This document shows positions 42,048 to 50,759 of a DNA stretch of 52,154 bases, one piece after another; position 1 is the stretch's first letter; every line of letters starts with the position of its first letter. The stretch is from assembly GCA_945879015.1 (NCBI GenBank), contig CAMCUO010000014.1, forward strand, positions 1-52,154, read 5' to 3'. The DNA comes from Chitinophaga pinensis (GTDB taxonomy: Bacteria > Bacteroidota > Bacteroidia > 2-12-FULL-35-15). The translations under genes and the position numbers were made by a program. The notes beneath the pieces are model-generated. The model searched no databases, was not told where the DNA came from, and saw only the letters and a list, made by a program, of their open reading frames with translations.

Positions 42048-42430
42048 TTAATGAGCAATTTCAACATACTCAAATTTAATTCTTGCTTGGGCTTCAATAC
42101 TTTTACCAAGCTCAAATGATTCGTCTTCGTCATTCTCATCTGCTTGATGAACCCAAATTATATTAATGGATTTTCCCATTTCTTGTAGTTGAGCTCCTTT
42201 TCATACAATGGTAGTTAAATATTTTACAGAGACGGAATGGAAATAGTCAACATTTACTTCAAGAGTTGTAAGTTAATTTGGCTATAGTTATTCAACCATT
42301 CATTTACAGGTTTGTAAAAATCGAAAGCATAAGAGGTGTAAGAGCGACCTCCTACAAAAAGTTTACTTGATGTTGCATCAAAATTTATTTCAGGAGTTTT
42401 TTCGGTTCCGTATCTAACTAGTTGTTCCAT
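42048..42430 (-). pseudogene. SiaC/DUF1987-family regulatory protein, broken
   Basis: On the minus strand from ATG 42430 the first frame reads MEQLVRYGTEKTPEINFDAT, then SKLFVGGRSYTSYAFDFYKP, then VNEWLNNYSQINLQLLK and a stop at 42254. The continuation is in another frame: TLEVNVDYFHSVSVKYLTTI, an in-frame TGA (42201-42203), then KGAQLQEMGKSINIIWVHQA and DENDEDESFELGKS. The order of blocks is that of DUF1987/SiaC (TP-I-FD, GRSY, YF-S-S, W-ED-DED-E-G). One frameshift plus one nonsense codon show a decayed gene. It lies downstream of GH92 in the opposite orientation. No SiaA, SiaB or SiaD partner is near. Confidence 0.8.
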
Positions 42431-42494
42431 TATTTAAATATAGTGTGGGATATTTATAAAAGCAAAAAAGTTTTTACTTCATTTTTTTTGGTTA

Positions 42495-42857
42495 TTAGGC
42501 ACCCTCGTATTCCGATTCCCAGGCAAAAAATAATTCTTTTAGGTATTTATTTTCTTCAGTAGTAATTTTTTTGTCGGCTTTTACGATTTTAACTGCAAAG
42601 TTCAAAAAATTAACACGCTCCTGAGGAATAGAATCTTCATAAAAATCATTCATTGCGTTATTAAAATGAATAAAATAGTCCTCTTTAGCTAAAGCACTTA
42701 AAACTGACATTTCATTGTCCAAATCAACTCGAAAAGGGAATGCATCTTTTAAGTATTTTACAATTATTTTACCTTCAGCAACGTCAAAATCACCATCTAC
42801 CTGTGACAGAATCATTAACATATGATATCCTGCCATTACTTTGTTCATTTTTGCCAT
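42495..42857 (-). CDS. TerB-like protein
   Basis: The 120-residue protein is helical and acidic. The segments HMLMILSQVDGDFDVAEGKI and AVKIVKADKKITTEENKYLKELFF are the paired acidic helix-loop motifs of TerB-like domains, which may bind metal. TerB was named for tellurite resistance, but stand-alone TerB-like proteins in Bacteroidota have no proven role. The other Ter genes are absent. It lies between the broken SiaC-like gene and the tRNA pair. Confidence 0.78.
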   Translation of the reverse strand: MAKMNKVMAGYHMLMILSQVDGDFDVAEGKIIVKYLKDAFPFRVDLDNEMSVLSALAKEDYFIHFNNAMNDFYEDSIPQERVNFLNFAVKIVKADKKITTEENKYLKELFFAWESEYEGA

Positions 42858-42949
42858 ATTTTAGAAATTTACTCCATAAATATACTTTTTATGAGCATTG
42901 GGACTCAATTCCAGCCAAAATTAAAATGCATTGATTTTACGGTAAATAT

Positions 42950-42979
42950 TTTGCAGAATTAAAAAAATACTTACTTTTG
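42950..42979 (+). promoter_or_regulatory. Promoter of the tRNA-Gly/tRNA-Leu unit
   Basis: TTTG (42950-42953) is followed after 18 bases by TACTTTTG (42972-42979), an exact match to the Bacteroidota -33/-7 consensus. It is the best promoter in the window and points into the tRNA genes. CCCAAT (42984-42989) and ATTGGG (42998-43003) form a hairpin right at the expected 5' end of the transcript. Confidence 0.8.
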
Positions 42980-43052
42980 CAATCCCAATCTAAGAAATTG
43001 GGGTTTTGTCCAGAAGAGCTCGTTTTTTATGGATTTTTGATTGAATTATCAT

Positions 43053-43128
43053 GCGAAAGTAGCTCAGTTGGTAGAGCGCGACCTTGCCAAGGTCGAGGTC
43101 GCGGGTTCGAACCCCGTCTTTCGCTCCA
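43053..43128 (+). tRNA. tRNA-Gly (anticodon GCC)
   Basis: The acceptor stem GCGAAAG/CTTTCGC pairs fully. The D arm is GCTCAGTTGGTAGAGC, the anticodon loop TTGCCAA gives GCC, and the T arm is GCGGGTTCGAACCCCGT. CCA is encoded at 43126-43128. Confidence 0.97.
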
Positions 43129-43136
43129 AGAGAAGG

Positions 43137-43162
43137 CCTCTCATTTTGAGAGGATTTTTTTT
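43137..43162 (+). terminator. Terminator-like hairpin between the two tRNA genes
   Basis: CCTCTC (43137-43142) pairs with GAGAGG (43148-43153) around a five-base loop and is followed by ATTTTTTTTT. By form it is an intrinsic terminator, yet tRNA-Leu begins 12 bases later with no room for a full promoter. It may attenuate transcription or mark a processing site. Confidence 0.65.
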
Positions 43163-43174
43163 GACTGCCGAGAT

Positions 43175-43259
43175 GCCCAGGTGGTGGAATTGGTAGACAC
43201 GCAGGACTTAAAATCCTGTGTCCATTGCGGACGTATCGGTTCAAGTCCGATCCCGGGTA
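43175..43259 (+). tRNA. tRNA-Leu (anticodon TAA)
   Basis: This is an 85-base class II tRNA. Acceptor GCCCAGG pairs with CCCGGGT (G1-T72 wobble as in E. coli, and an A-C mismatch at 5-68). The anticodon arm CAGGA-CTTAAAA-TCCTG gives TAA. A long variable arm (TGTCCATTGCGGACG) and T arm ATCGGTTCAAGTCCGAT follow. CCA is not encoded (CTA follows the discriminator A). Confidence 0.95.
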
Positions 43260-43262
43260 CTA

Positions 43263-43300
43263 AAAAGAGACAAGTTTTTTAGCTTGTCTCTTTTCTTTTT
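43263..43300 (+). terminator. Rho-independent terminator after tRNA-Leu
   Basis: AAAAGAGACAAG (43263-43274) pairs with CTTGTCTCTTTT (43283-43294), followed by CTTTTT. The A-rich left side also lets it serve the minus strand, where mutS converges from the right. Confidence 0.85.
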
Positions 43301-43333
43301 GTCTACTTTTTGTTTGTCTATTGTCTACTAGAT

Positions 43334-46045
43334 TTACCCGCCTATCATTTTTTTAATCTCATTCAACTTCATCAAAGCCTCAACTGGAGTTAATGTATTA
43401 ATATCCGTTTTCTGAAGTTCATCCTTTATATTTTCTAAAACAGGATCATTGAGTTGGAAAAAGCTGAGTTGCATGCCATCGTCAACTGGCTGCCCTTCTA
43501 ATCCGCTCTGGGTGACACCTATTTTGGATTGAAAGCCATCCTGATTCTTGATACTTGATACTTGTGTCTTATTTCCACTTTCCCTCTGACTTTCCAATTG
43601 CGCCAACACTTCATTCGCTCTGTCAAGTACTTTCTTCGGCATTCCTGCCATTTTTGCTACATGTATTCCAAAACTGTGCGCACTTCCTCCAGGAACCAAC
43701 TTTCGCATGAACAAAATTTTATTTCCAATCTCTTTTACCGAAACATTGTAATTTTTTATTCTTGGAAATGTATTGGTCATTTCATTTAACTCATGATAAT
43801 GTGTTGCAAATAATGTTTTCGCTTTCGCGGATGGGTTTTCATGAATGAACTCTGCTATTGCCCAGGCAATAGAAATTCCATCGTAGGTAGAAGTTCCTCT
43901 TCCTATTTCATCCAACAAAATTAAACTACGATTGGATAAATTATTTAAGATGCTGGCAGTTTCATTCATCTCAACCATAAAAGTTGATTCACCTGAAGAA
44001 ATATTATCTGATGCACCAACGCGTGTAAATATTTTATCTACCAATCCTAAATTAGCATGCTTTGCTGGGACAAAACTTCCCATTTGTGCCATCAACACAA
44101 TTAATGCTGTTTGTCGCAACAGAGCTGATTTACCACTCATGTTCGGACCCGTAATCATTATTAATTGCTGGGTAGTGTTGTCTAAATAAACATCATTAGC
44201 AATGTAATCTTCTCCTACAGGTAATTGTTTTTCAATTACAGGATGTCTTCCATCTTTAATATCAAGTATGTCGTTTTCAAAAATATGTGGACGAACATAA
44301 TTGTTTTTTTGTGCAATGTTTGCAAATGAAAGTAAACAATCTATTCTTGCAATTAATGATGCGTTTAATTGAATGATGGAAATGTAATCCATCAACTCAA
44401 TTACTAATTCATTAAATAGTTTTACTTCTAGTGCTTGAATTTTTTCTTCCGCACCTAATATTTTTTCTTCGTAAATTTTTAATTCAGGAGTAATGTATCG
44501 TTCTGCACCTGTAAGCGTTTGTTTACGCATCCAATCGCCTGGGACTTTCTCTTTGTGCGTATTTGTAACTTCTAAATAATATCCGTAAACATTATTGAAG
44601 CCCACTTTTAAAGAAGTAATTCCTGTTTTTTCGCTTTCTCTTTGTTGAATCTGAAGTAAAAAATCTTTTCCAGAACCTGAGATATTTCGCAATTCATCTA
44701 ATTCTGCATTTACACCTTCAGCAATAACATTTCCTTTTGCAATTAAATAAGGTGGGTCAACTGTAATTTCTTTTTCAATTCTATCAACAACATTTTTGCA
44801 TGGATTTAATTGTTCTGCAATTTTTTCTAATGATTTGTTGCCTGATTTTCCACAAATCGTTTTTATTGGATCAATAGCTGATAGCGCTCGTTTTAGCTGA
44901 ACTACTTCCTTTGGAGAAATTCTAGCGGTAGCTACTTTAGAAATAATTCGTTCTATGTCACCAATTAATTCAATTTGAGAAATAATTTGTTCGCTTACTT
45001 CACTTTTAGATAAAAAATAATCCACAACATCCAATCTTTCTTCTATGGGTGCTTTGTCTTTTAGTGGTAAAGCTAACCAACGTTTTAGCATTCTTGAACC
45101 CATAGGAGAAATAGTATGGTCAATAACATCAATTAATGTTTTTGCATTGTAGTTGTGTGAGCCAAATAATTCCAAATTGCGAACAGTAAATCTATCTAGC
45201 CAGACATATTTTTCTTCCTCAATTCTTGAAATGGTAGAAATGTGTTTTACTTTATCATGTGCTGTATCTGCCAAATAGTGCATGGCTGCACCTGCTGCTG
45301 CTATTCCTTCTTGTAATTCTTCTATTCCAAAACCTTTTAATGATTTTGTGCCAAAATGTTTTAATAATGCTTCTGTTCCAAATTCATGAGTAAACGCCCA
45401 ATCATCCAATCCGTAATTGTAAAATTTATCACCAAACGTTTCAATAAATAATTTCTTTTTGCTTTTTTGAAAAAGTACTTCTGTCGGCTTGAAGGTTTGT
45501 AAAAGCTTATCGATATAATCGAAATTTCCTTGAGCGACTAAAAATTCACCTGTAGAAACATCTAAAAAGGAAACACCTCCATCTCCCCTTTCCTTTGGAG
45601 AGGGGTTGGGGGTGAGGTAAACACTGGCTAAAAAATTATTGTTTTTGTGATCTAATACTTTATCATTGTAAGAAACTCCTGGAGTTACTAATTCGGTAAC
45701 GCCTCGTTTTACAATCGTTTTGGTCATTTTAGGGTCTTCCAGCTGATCACAAATTGCAACCCTTTGTCCGGCACGAACCAATTTTGGCAAATAAGTGTCT
45801 AATGAATGATAAGGGAAACCTGCGAGCTCAATAAATGATGCATATCCATTTGCTCGTTTGGTAAGCACAATGCCTAATATGTTTGCTGTTTTGATCGCAT
45901 CGCTACCAAAAGTTTCGTAAAAATCACCTACACGAAATAGTAACAAGGCATCTGGATATTTTGCTTTAATGGTGTTGTATTGTTTCATTAACGGAGTTTC
46001 AGTGTCCGCTTTCCCTTCTTTTACACTTGTCGCTTTCTTTGCCAT
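43334..46045 (-). CDS. mutS: DNA mismatch repair protein MutS
   Basis: MutS recognises mismatches and recruits MutL using ATP. The 903-residue protein has the mismatch-reading FYETFG near residue 42, connector, lever and clamp domains, the ATPase Walker A GPNMSGKS (633-640) and Walker [16 protein letters not shown]. The C-terminal tail ends [18 protein letters not shown]. Residues ~144-156 ([13 protein letters not shown]) are an in-frame spacer repeat inserted between NNFLASVY and [12 protein letters not shown]. The linker before the tail (~827-852) is also written in repeat sequence. Neither touches a catalytic block, so the protein is probably functional. The gene converges on the tRNA unit. 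Confidence 0.96.
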   Translation of the reverse strand: MAKKATSVKEGKADTETPLMKQYNTIKAKYPDALLLFRVGDFYETFGSDAIKTANILGIVLTKRANGYASFIELAGFPYHSLDTYLPKLVRAGQRVAICDQLEDPKMTKTIVKRGVTELVTPGVSYNDKVLDHKNNNFLASVYLTPNPSPKERGDGGVSFLDVSTGEFLVAQGNFDYIDKLLQTFKPTEVLFQKSKKKLFIETFGDKFYNYGLDDWAFTHEFGTEALLKHFGTKSLKGFGIEELQEGIAAAGAAMHYLADTAHDKVKHISTISRIEEEKYVWLDRFTVRNLELFGSHNYNAKTLIDVIDHTISPMGSRMLKRWLALPLKDKAPIEERLDVVDYFLSKSEVSEQIISQIELIGDIERIISKVATARISPKEVVQLKRALSAIDPIKTICGKSGNKSLEKIAEQLNPCKNVVDRIEKEITVDPPYLIAKGNVIAEGVNAELDELRNISGSGKDFLLQIQQRESEKTGITSLKVGFNNVYGYYLEVTNTHKEKVPGDWMRKQTLTGAERYITPELKIYEEKILGAEEKIQALEVKLFNELVIELMDYISIIQLNASLIARIDCLLSFANIAQKNNYVRPHIFENDILDIKDGRHPVIEKQLPVGEDYIANDVYLDNTTQQLIMITGPNMSGKSALLRQTALIVLMAQMGSFVPAKHANLGLVDKIFTRVGASDNISSGESTFMVEMNETASILNNLSNRSLILLDEIGRGTSTYDGISIAWAIAEFIHENPSAKAKTLFATHYHELNEMTNTFPRIKNYNVSVKEIGNKILFMRKLVPGGSAHSFGIHVAKMAGMPKKVLDRANEVLAQLESQRESGNKTQVSSIKNQDGFQSKIGVTQSGLEGQPVDDGMQLSFFQLNDPVLENIKDELQKTDINTLTPVEALMKLNEIKKMIGG
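43492..43516. repeat. Dispersed repeat captured in the mutS linker
   Basis: On the minus strand the bases GTCACCCAGAGCGGATTAGA, then AGGGC, agree with the repeat arm at 51502-51530 at 22 of 25 positions by my count. In mutS it encodes VTQSGLEGQ in frame (residues ~844-852). At 43543-43564 a second simple motif (CAAGTATCAAGTATCAAGAA) encodes QVSSIKN. Confidence 0.7.
45577..45617. repeat. Palindromic repeat captured in the mutS N-terminal region
   Basis: On the minus strand the bases CCTCACCCCCAACCCCTCTC, then CAAAGGAAAGGGGAGATGGAG, form the CTCACCCC repeat type, with CCCCTCTCC facing GGAAAGGGG. It encodes [14 protein letters not shown] in frame. Related non-coding elements lie at 23888, 30466 and 35697. 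Confidence 0.8.
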
Positions 46046-46115
46046 TTATGTAAAAATACAAAACCTATAAACACCCCAAATGCAAAGTTTTTAACACTTT
46101 TTGAGCATTTCTTTA

Positions 46116-46123
46116 TAGCTTTG
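46116..46123 (+). promoter_or_regulatory. Candidate -7 box for the GT39-like gene
   Basis: TAGCTTTG fits TAnnTTTG exactly but lies only 8 bases before the ATG at 46132, which would leave almost no leader. TTTG occurs at 46100-46103, too close for a -33 element. Weak. Confidence 0.25.
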
Positions 46124-46131
46124 TTACGTAT

Positions 46132-47568
46132 ATGACAGCAAAAACAGCCTTCTCGATTTTTAAAGAAAAATATGCATCAAATATCTGTTTTTGGATTGCA
46201 TTGTTTTTCGTTTTAAGGTTGTATGGTATTATTAATCCTCCCATTGAAATAAGCCATAGCTGGCGACAATCTTTAACAAATATGATTGCCCGTAATTTTC
46301 TTGAAATTGATAATAATATCTTGTATCCTAGAATTGATATGGATGGAAATAAAACGGGAATTATTGCTTCCGAATTCCCATTATTTAATTACCTCATTTA
46401 TCTATTGGCAAAAATTTTCGGATATGCTCATTGGTACGGACGATTGATCAACCTCTTAATTTCATCTATTGGAATATATTATTTTTATAAGCTGGTTAAA
46501 CGTTTTTTTTCTGAAGAATTAGCTTTTTATTCATCATTAATTCTTTTAAGTTCAATATGGTTTGCATTTTCTCGAAAATCCATGCCAGATACTTTTTGCA
46601 TATCTCTTGTAATAATTGGAATTTATAATGGGTTCTGCTATTTTTATGATGTCAAACTCCGAAATCTTCTTGCTTTCTTTTTGTTTTCTTCACTAGCTAT
46701 TCTTTCTAAAATTCCTGCGCTTTATCTTATCAGTATCTTGGTAATTCCATTGTTTGATAAAAATGTGAAATTTTATTTGAAAAGAAATATACTTGTTGCA
46801 GGTATTTTTATTCTGCTGATAGTATATGCCTGGTATTTTTATTGGGTACCATATTTACTTGCTACTTATGGTTTTCAATTGTATTTTCCAAAACATTTTA
46901 TGGAAGGAATTAAAGAATTGATTCATTTTGGTTCGGAGACACTTGAAAAGTTTTATTTTAGTGCATTGCAAAGTTTCATTGGCTTTGCTGTATTTATTGT
47001 TGGCTTGTTTTTTATAGTTAGACAAAAACACAAAAAAGCATTGGTCATAGTAGTTATTGCGACATCGTTTTTTATTTTATTTATTATTAAAACAGGATTT
47101 GTTTTTTCTGTTCACAATTATTATGTAATTCCATTCGTTCCTGTAATGGCTTTTGTAACAGCTTTTACAATCATTAAAATAAAAAATAAAAATTGGAAAA
47201 TAACATTAGTAGGTCTAATAATGGTTGAAGGTATTGCGAATCAACAGCACGATTTTTTTGTAAATAAATCTGAATCTTATAAGTTATCGCTAGAAGGTAT
47301 TGCTAAAAATGTGTCGTTGCCAACCGATTTAATTGCGATCAACGGAGATAAAAATCCACAACATATTTATTTTACACATCGTAAGGGCTGGACAATTGCG
47401 AACTCCAAAGCAGATGACACTGTTTTTGTTGATAGTATTGTCAGTTTAGGGTGTAAATTTTTATTTTTAGATAAACATTTGCTTGCCGATATCGAAATGA
47501 GTTCCCACAAAAACAGGAACATTGTTTTCGAAAATGAAGATTTTGTTGTATTTTCAATTAAGAATTAA
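46132..47568 (+). CDS. GT39/ArnT-like polytopic glycosyltransferase
   Basis: The 478-residue membrane protein has about ten helices. The first extracytoplasmic loop contains HSWRQSLTNMIARNFLE and FPLFNYLIY, the layout of GT-C enzymes of the GT39/ArnT group. Acidic residues in that loop (for example Glu in PIEISHSWRQ) would coordinate the lipid-linked donor. It probably transfers a sugar from polyprenyl phosphate to a lipid or protein at the outer face of the inner membrane. Donor and acceptor are unknown. The C-terminal ~100 residues are soluble. The TrmH-like gene begins 2 bases after its stop codon. Confidence 0.8.
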   Translation: MTAKTAFSIFKEKYASNICFWIALFFVLRLYGIINPPIEISHSWRQSLTNMIARNFLEIDNNILYPRIDMDGNKTGIIASEFPLFNYLIYLLAKIFGYAHWYGRLINLLISSIGIYYFYKLVKRFFSEELAFYSSLILLSSIWFAFSRKSMPDTFCISLVIIGIYNGFCYFYDVKLRNLLAFFLFSSLAILSKIPALYLISILVIPLFDKNVKFYLKRNILVAGIFILLIVYAWYFYWVPYLLATYGFQLYFPKHFMEGIKELIHFGSETLEKFYFSALQSFIGFAVFIVGLFFIVRQKHKKALVIVVIATSFFILFIIKTGFVFSVHNYYVIPFVPVMAFVTAFTIIKIKNKNWKITLVGLIMVEGIANQQHDFFVNKSESYKLSLEGIAKNVSLPTDLIAINGDKNPQHIYFTHRKGWTIANSKADDTVFVDSIVSLGCKFLFLDKHLLADIEMSSHKNRNIVFENEDFVVFSIKN

Positions 47569-47570
47569 AG

Positions 47571-48101
47571 ATGAGAAAATTAGCAAATAAAGAACTTGAA
47601 CGTAAAACAGTAGAAGAATTTAAAACTTCTTCCAAAACTCCTGTTATTATTGTGCTGGATAATGTGCGCAGTTTAAATAACGTGGGCTCTGTGTTTCGCA
47701 CTGCTGATGCTTTTTTGGTTGAAGGCGTTTATTTATGTGGCATTACTGGAACTCCTCCAAATAAAGAAATTCAAAAAACCGCTCTTGGTGCAACCGAAAG
47801 TGTTTCTTGGAAATATTTTAAAACGACCTTGGAAGCATTAGAGGAATTGAATGATAATAAATACATTGTTTATGCCATTGAGCAAGCCGAATCGGCTATC
47901 ATGCTTAATAATTTTATGCCTAGCAAAAAACAAAAAATCGCAATCATATTTGGTAATGAGGTGAAAGGGGTTGATCAAGAAGTGATTGATGCGAGTACCG
48001 ATGTTATTGAAATTCCGCAGTTAGGGACAAAGCATTCTTTAAATATTTCGGTAAGTGTTGGAGTTGTAATGTGGGATTTGTTCTTGAAATTGGGAAGATA
48101 A
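47571..48101 (+). CDS. TrmH/SpoU-family RNA 2'-O-methyltransferase
   Basis: The 176-residue protein is a compact SPOUT enzyme. It has the three family motifs: motif 1 LDNVRSLNNVGSVFRTADAF, motif 2 IAIIFGNEVKGVDQEV and motif 3 IEIPQLGTKHSLNISVSVGV. It methylates a ribose 2'-OH in tRNA or rRNA with S-adenosylmethionine, using the knotted C-terminal region to bind cofactor. It lacks the extra N-terminal RNA-binding domain of RlmB. The target nucleotide cannot be assigned. It lies 2 bases from the GT39-like gene and ends 1 base from a convergent gene. Confidence 0.92.
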   Translation: MRKLANKELERKTVEEFKTSSKTPVIIVLDNVRSLNNVGSVFRTADAFLVEGVYLCGITGTPPNKEIQKTALGATESVSWKYFKTTLEALEELNDNKYIVYAIEQAESAIMLNNFMPSKKQKIAIIFGNEVKGVDQEVIDASTDVIEIPQLGTKHSLNISVSVGVVMWDLFLKLGR

Positions 48102-48102
48102 T

Positions 48103-48753
48103 CTATTTAAGGGGCTTTGCTGTAGACATTTGACTTCCACTTGCTCTGATTGAGTCTTTCTGCATTTCTTGTAATTTATAATACTTCTTGTACATCTTTT
48201 TTAATTCCACATTCACTTTATTTGTATAACTAATATCATATTGAAATTTTCCTAAGCTAGGACTATAAGTAATTCTAGCAATGGATGATTTCAAAATGGT
48301 AACATCCAATCCATTTATTTCCTCAAAAATATCCACATCACAACTAAAATTAAAAGCGTCTCTATCGTCAAATGGTACTTTTGAATTTACTGATATGGAT
48401 TTAGTAACGAATCCCTTTTTTGAAACTTGAATTGTCAAGCTCTTATCTAAAGGAAGTTTAAAAGAACATTTCCCTTTTTTGTTCGTCCATATTTCTGAAT
48501 AAGGAATATCCCCATTATAGATTGTAACTAAAACGCTATCCAAGAGTTTAGATTCTGCTTCTTTATCTTCACCTTTTGATTGGCGAACAGTTGCTTTGAT
48601 TTCTAAATATTGGTCTTTTGCTTTAGCAGAATCCGCTTTTGTGATTGTGGCTGGATTCTTTGGTGGACTTTGACTCGATTGGGAATAGCTACTTCCAATG
48701 GTTGTTAGAAACAGCACAAACAAAATAAGATATTTATATAAAATTTGAGTCAT
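48103..48753 (-). CDS. Exported protein with carboxypeptidase-regulatory-like domain
   Basis: The 216-residue protein has a signal peptide (residues 1-24, ending GSSYS) and a Pro/Ser/Lys-rich stretch. A beta-sandwich (~48-135) follows: [51 protein letters not shown]. This pattern of 'variable name, then [10 protein letters not shown], then VSKKGFVTK' is that of carboxypeptidase-regulatory-like domains in Bacteroidota envelope proteins. The C-terminal part (~140-216) is predicted to end in a charged helix. Function unknown. It is downstream of the OmpA/TPR lipoprotein but separated from it by a terminator. Confidence 0.7.
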   Translation of the reverse strand: MTQILYKYLILFVLFLTTIGSSYSQSSQSPPKNPATITKADSAKAKDQYLEIKATVRQSKGEDKEAESKLLDSVLVTIYNGDIPYSEIWTNKKGKCSFKLPLDKSLTIQVSKKGFVTKSISVNSKVPFDDRDAFNFSCDVDIFEEINGLDVTILKSSIARITYSPSLGKFQYDISYTNKVNVELKKMYKKYYKLQEMQKDSIRASGSQMSTAKPLK

Positions 48754-48831
48754 TAATTTTTACAAAAAATGTTTAAATTTTATGCTAAATTATGACAAAT
48801 ATTGTTCCGTTTTACAAGAAAGTTATTAATT

Positions 48832-48867
48832 AAAAAATCCCGCTCCGATTGCTCGTTGCGGGATTTT
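48832..48867 (-). terminator. Rho-independent terminator of the OmpA/TPR lipoprotein gene
   Basis: On the minus strand AAAATCCCGC pairs with GCGGGATTTT around a 14-base loop and runs into more T. It lies 20 bases after the stop codon at 48887. Confidence 0.85.
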
Positions 48868-48886
48868 AAAATATTATAATAAATGA

Positions 48887-50632
48887 TTAGTTCACCATTG
48901 CTTTAAACTCAGCATTTTCTCTGAACTTAATAAACTCAGCATCATCCTTAGCCATTTGTTTGAAAGAAGCATCTTTTTGGATAGCCAGTTTTAAATTGCT
49001 AGTTAAAACATCTGCTTTGCTTTGACGAGCACCTGCAACTGCTTTTAAATAGAGAGATAATGCAGCATCTTTATCAGTAGCTGAATTGTCGATTGTTGAC
49101 ATTGCACCTTCTGAATTACCATTTAACAACTTAGCTAATGCAGAGTTGAAAGTGTTTTCAGCGCCAAAGTTACTTACTGCAGCCGCATAGTTTCCATTTT
49201 GAATTTCGATAATTCCCATGTTGTAAGAAACCTCTGGAGAAGAACCTGCTTGCTTGTACAATTCCATTGCACCTTTGCGATCACCTTTCCAACGAGCAAC
49301 AATTCCCATGTTATTTTTAATAACAGGATTGTTAGCTGATAATGCATCTGCTTTTTTGAATTGTGCTTCTGCATCATTCAATTTATTTTGCATCAAGTAA
49401 ATCATACCTACGTTGTTTGATGTTCTCCAGTCAGAACCATATTTTGTTTCAGCTTTTTTGTAGATATCTAATTTTGTATTGATGTCTGTTGTTAAAGTTG
49501 CAGCATAAAGAATTTCTTCAATTTTTAAACTGTCTGGCTTAGAACTAACTAGTGCAGTAATTTCTTCGTCAGATAAACCAGTCACTTGCATATTTAAAGT
49601 CAATACTGATCTACGCAATTTTGGTAAAATTTTATCTGCAACTTCAGTGTAAGTTTTAGATAAGTTCTTGATTTCTTTTTCACGAGTTTCTCCGTCAGGA
49701 TACATCGTTAATACACGTAAGATTAAATCTTTATCAGCAATCGAAGATGCTTCCATTGCTTTTTTGAATCCATCCCAATCTTCAGCTGTAGTAACTTTTT
49801 TGTAGAAAGCATCTTTTGAAGCTGTATCTACTTTCATTTTCTTTTCTTTGAACATTCCCATCATCGACTTGATAGAAGCTTTTGCTCTGTCTTCAGCAAG
49901 CTCAGTGTTTAAAGTTAATTCACCGTCTGGAGAAGCATAAGCAGAAACATTCATCCCTGTGTATGTTGTGCGACTTGCAGGATTTGCAACATTTGCAGTT
50001 ACTGCAGCCTTCATAGCTTTTACAGTTTCGTTATTCATTTCTGAAGGACGAACTTGAGATTGGTTCATTGCAAAAAATTGCTCCGAAGTGATATCAGAAG
50101 TTGTAATTCTAACAAAAGCATCTTTTCCAACAATTGCTTTATCATCAGTTTTCACCAACAAAGAAGTAATCATTGTTCCATCAGCTACTTTTTTAGCTGG
50201 AAGATCTTTTATCTTTTTCTTTACTTGCCCAGCAGCTCTAAGTTCCAATGTAGCAACTTTCATTTCTGGCATATAAGCAATTTTTTCAGAAGTGTAAGAG
50301 AAACTTCCACCTGCTTTGTTTGCAATTTTTTGTCCTTGAACACCTTCTACTTTTTCACCAATCAAAACAACTGGCTTTAGAGCTTTTTCTCCACCATTGT
50401 ATTTAATAACAGGAATTGTTGTTACTGTTGCCTTTTTAGGGAATATTTTTGCAGGATAAGTTCCTGTAATAGAAACAGTCATACTGTCGCCATGCATTTC
50501 CATTGGATCAGGAGTTACTTTGTAGGTAATTTTATCAGCGTTTTTCACCAATTTACCTAATCCTGTACAAGACGTTAAAGCAATTGCTGTAACAACAGCT
50601 AAACCTAAAGTTTGTATTGATTGATTTTTCAT
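48887..50632 (-). CDS. Outer-membrane lipoprotein with OmpA-like and TPR regions
   Basis: The 581-residue protein has a lipoprotein signal with LTSC (Cys22). Residues ~35-200 are a beta-rich region of unknown type. Residues ~215-350 include VSAYASPDGELTLNTELAED-RAKASIK, which resembles the OmpA signature (AYAS-EG, N-LS-RA) but with an insertion of ~70 residues before the last strand (RRSVLTLNMQV). Residues ~385-500 form TPR units (NNVGMIYLMQNKLNDAEAQF, NNMGIVARWKGDRKGAMELY, YNMGIIEIQNGNYAAAVSNF). It probably sits at the outer membrane and binds peptidoglycan or partner proteins. It is transcribed alone, with a promoter candidate and terminator. Confidence 0.8.
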   Translation of the reverse strand: MKNQSIQTLGLAVVTAIALTSCTGLGKLVKNADKITYKVTPDPMEMHGDSMTVSITGTYPAKIFPKKATVTTIPVIKYNGGEKALKPVVLIGEKVEGVQGQKIANKAGGSFSYTSEKIAYMPEMKVATLELRAAGQVKKKIKDLPAKKVADGTMITSLLVKTDDKAIVGKDAFVRITTSDITSEQFFAMNQSQVRPSEMNNETVKAMKAAVTANVANPASRTTYTGMNVSAYASPDGELTLNTELAEDRAKASIKSMMGMFKEKKMKVDTASKDAFYKKVTTAEDWDGFKKAMEASSIADKDLILRVLTMYPDGETREKEIKNLSKTYTEVADKILPKLRRSVLTLNMQVTGLSDEEITALVSSKPDSLKIEEILYAATLTTDINTKLDIYKKAETKYGSDWRTSNNVGMIYLMQNKLNDAEAQFKKADALSANNPVIKNNMGIVARWKGDRKGAMELYKQAGSSPEVSYNMGIIEIQNGNYAAAVSNFGAENTFNSALAKLLNGNSEGAMSTIDNSATDKDAALSLYLKAVAGARQSKADVLTSNLKLAIQKDASFKQMAKDDAEFIKFRENAEFKAMVN

Positions 50633-50692
50633 TTTATTGTTTTTAGTTCTTTTTTAGAATGATACGATTTTTTGTAATTGTACTATAAGTTG

Positions 50693-50722
50693 CAAAAATA
50701 ATTAAATTTTTAAATAATGAAA
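50693..50722 (-). promoter_or_regulatory. Candidate promoter of the OmpA/TPR lipoprotein gene
   Basis: On the minus strand TTTC (50722-50719) is followed after 18 bases by TATTTTTG (50700-50693). The -7 box is an exact match and the -33 box one base off. The implied leader is about 50 bases. Confidence 0.5.
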
Positions 50723-50759
50723 GTTTTTAAGCGATTAATAATGCGAAAGAACTCATTTA

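Noticed and set aside
42977..43282. Open frames on both strands across the tRNA pair
   Set aside because: The region encodes two well-formed tRNAs with promoter and terminator.
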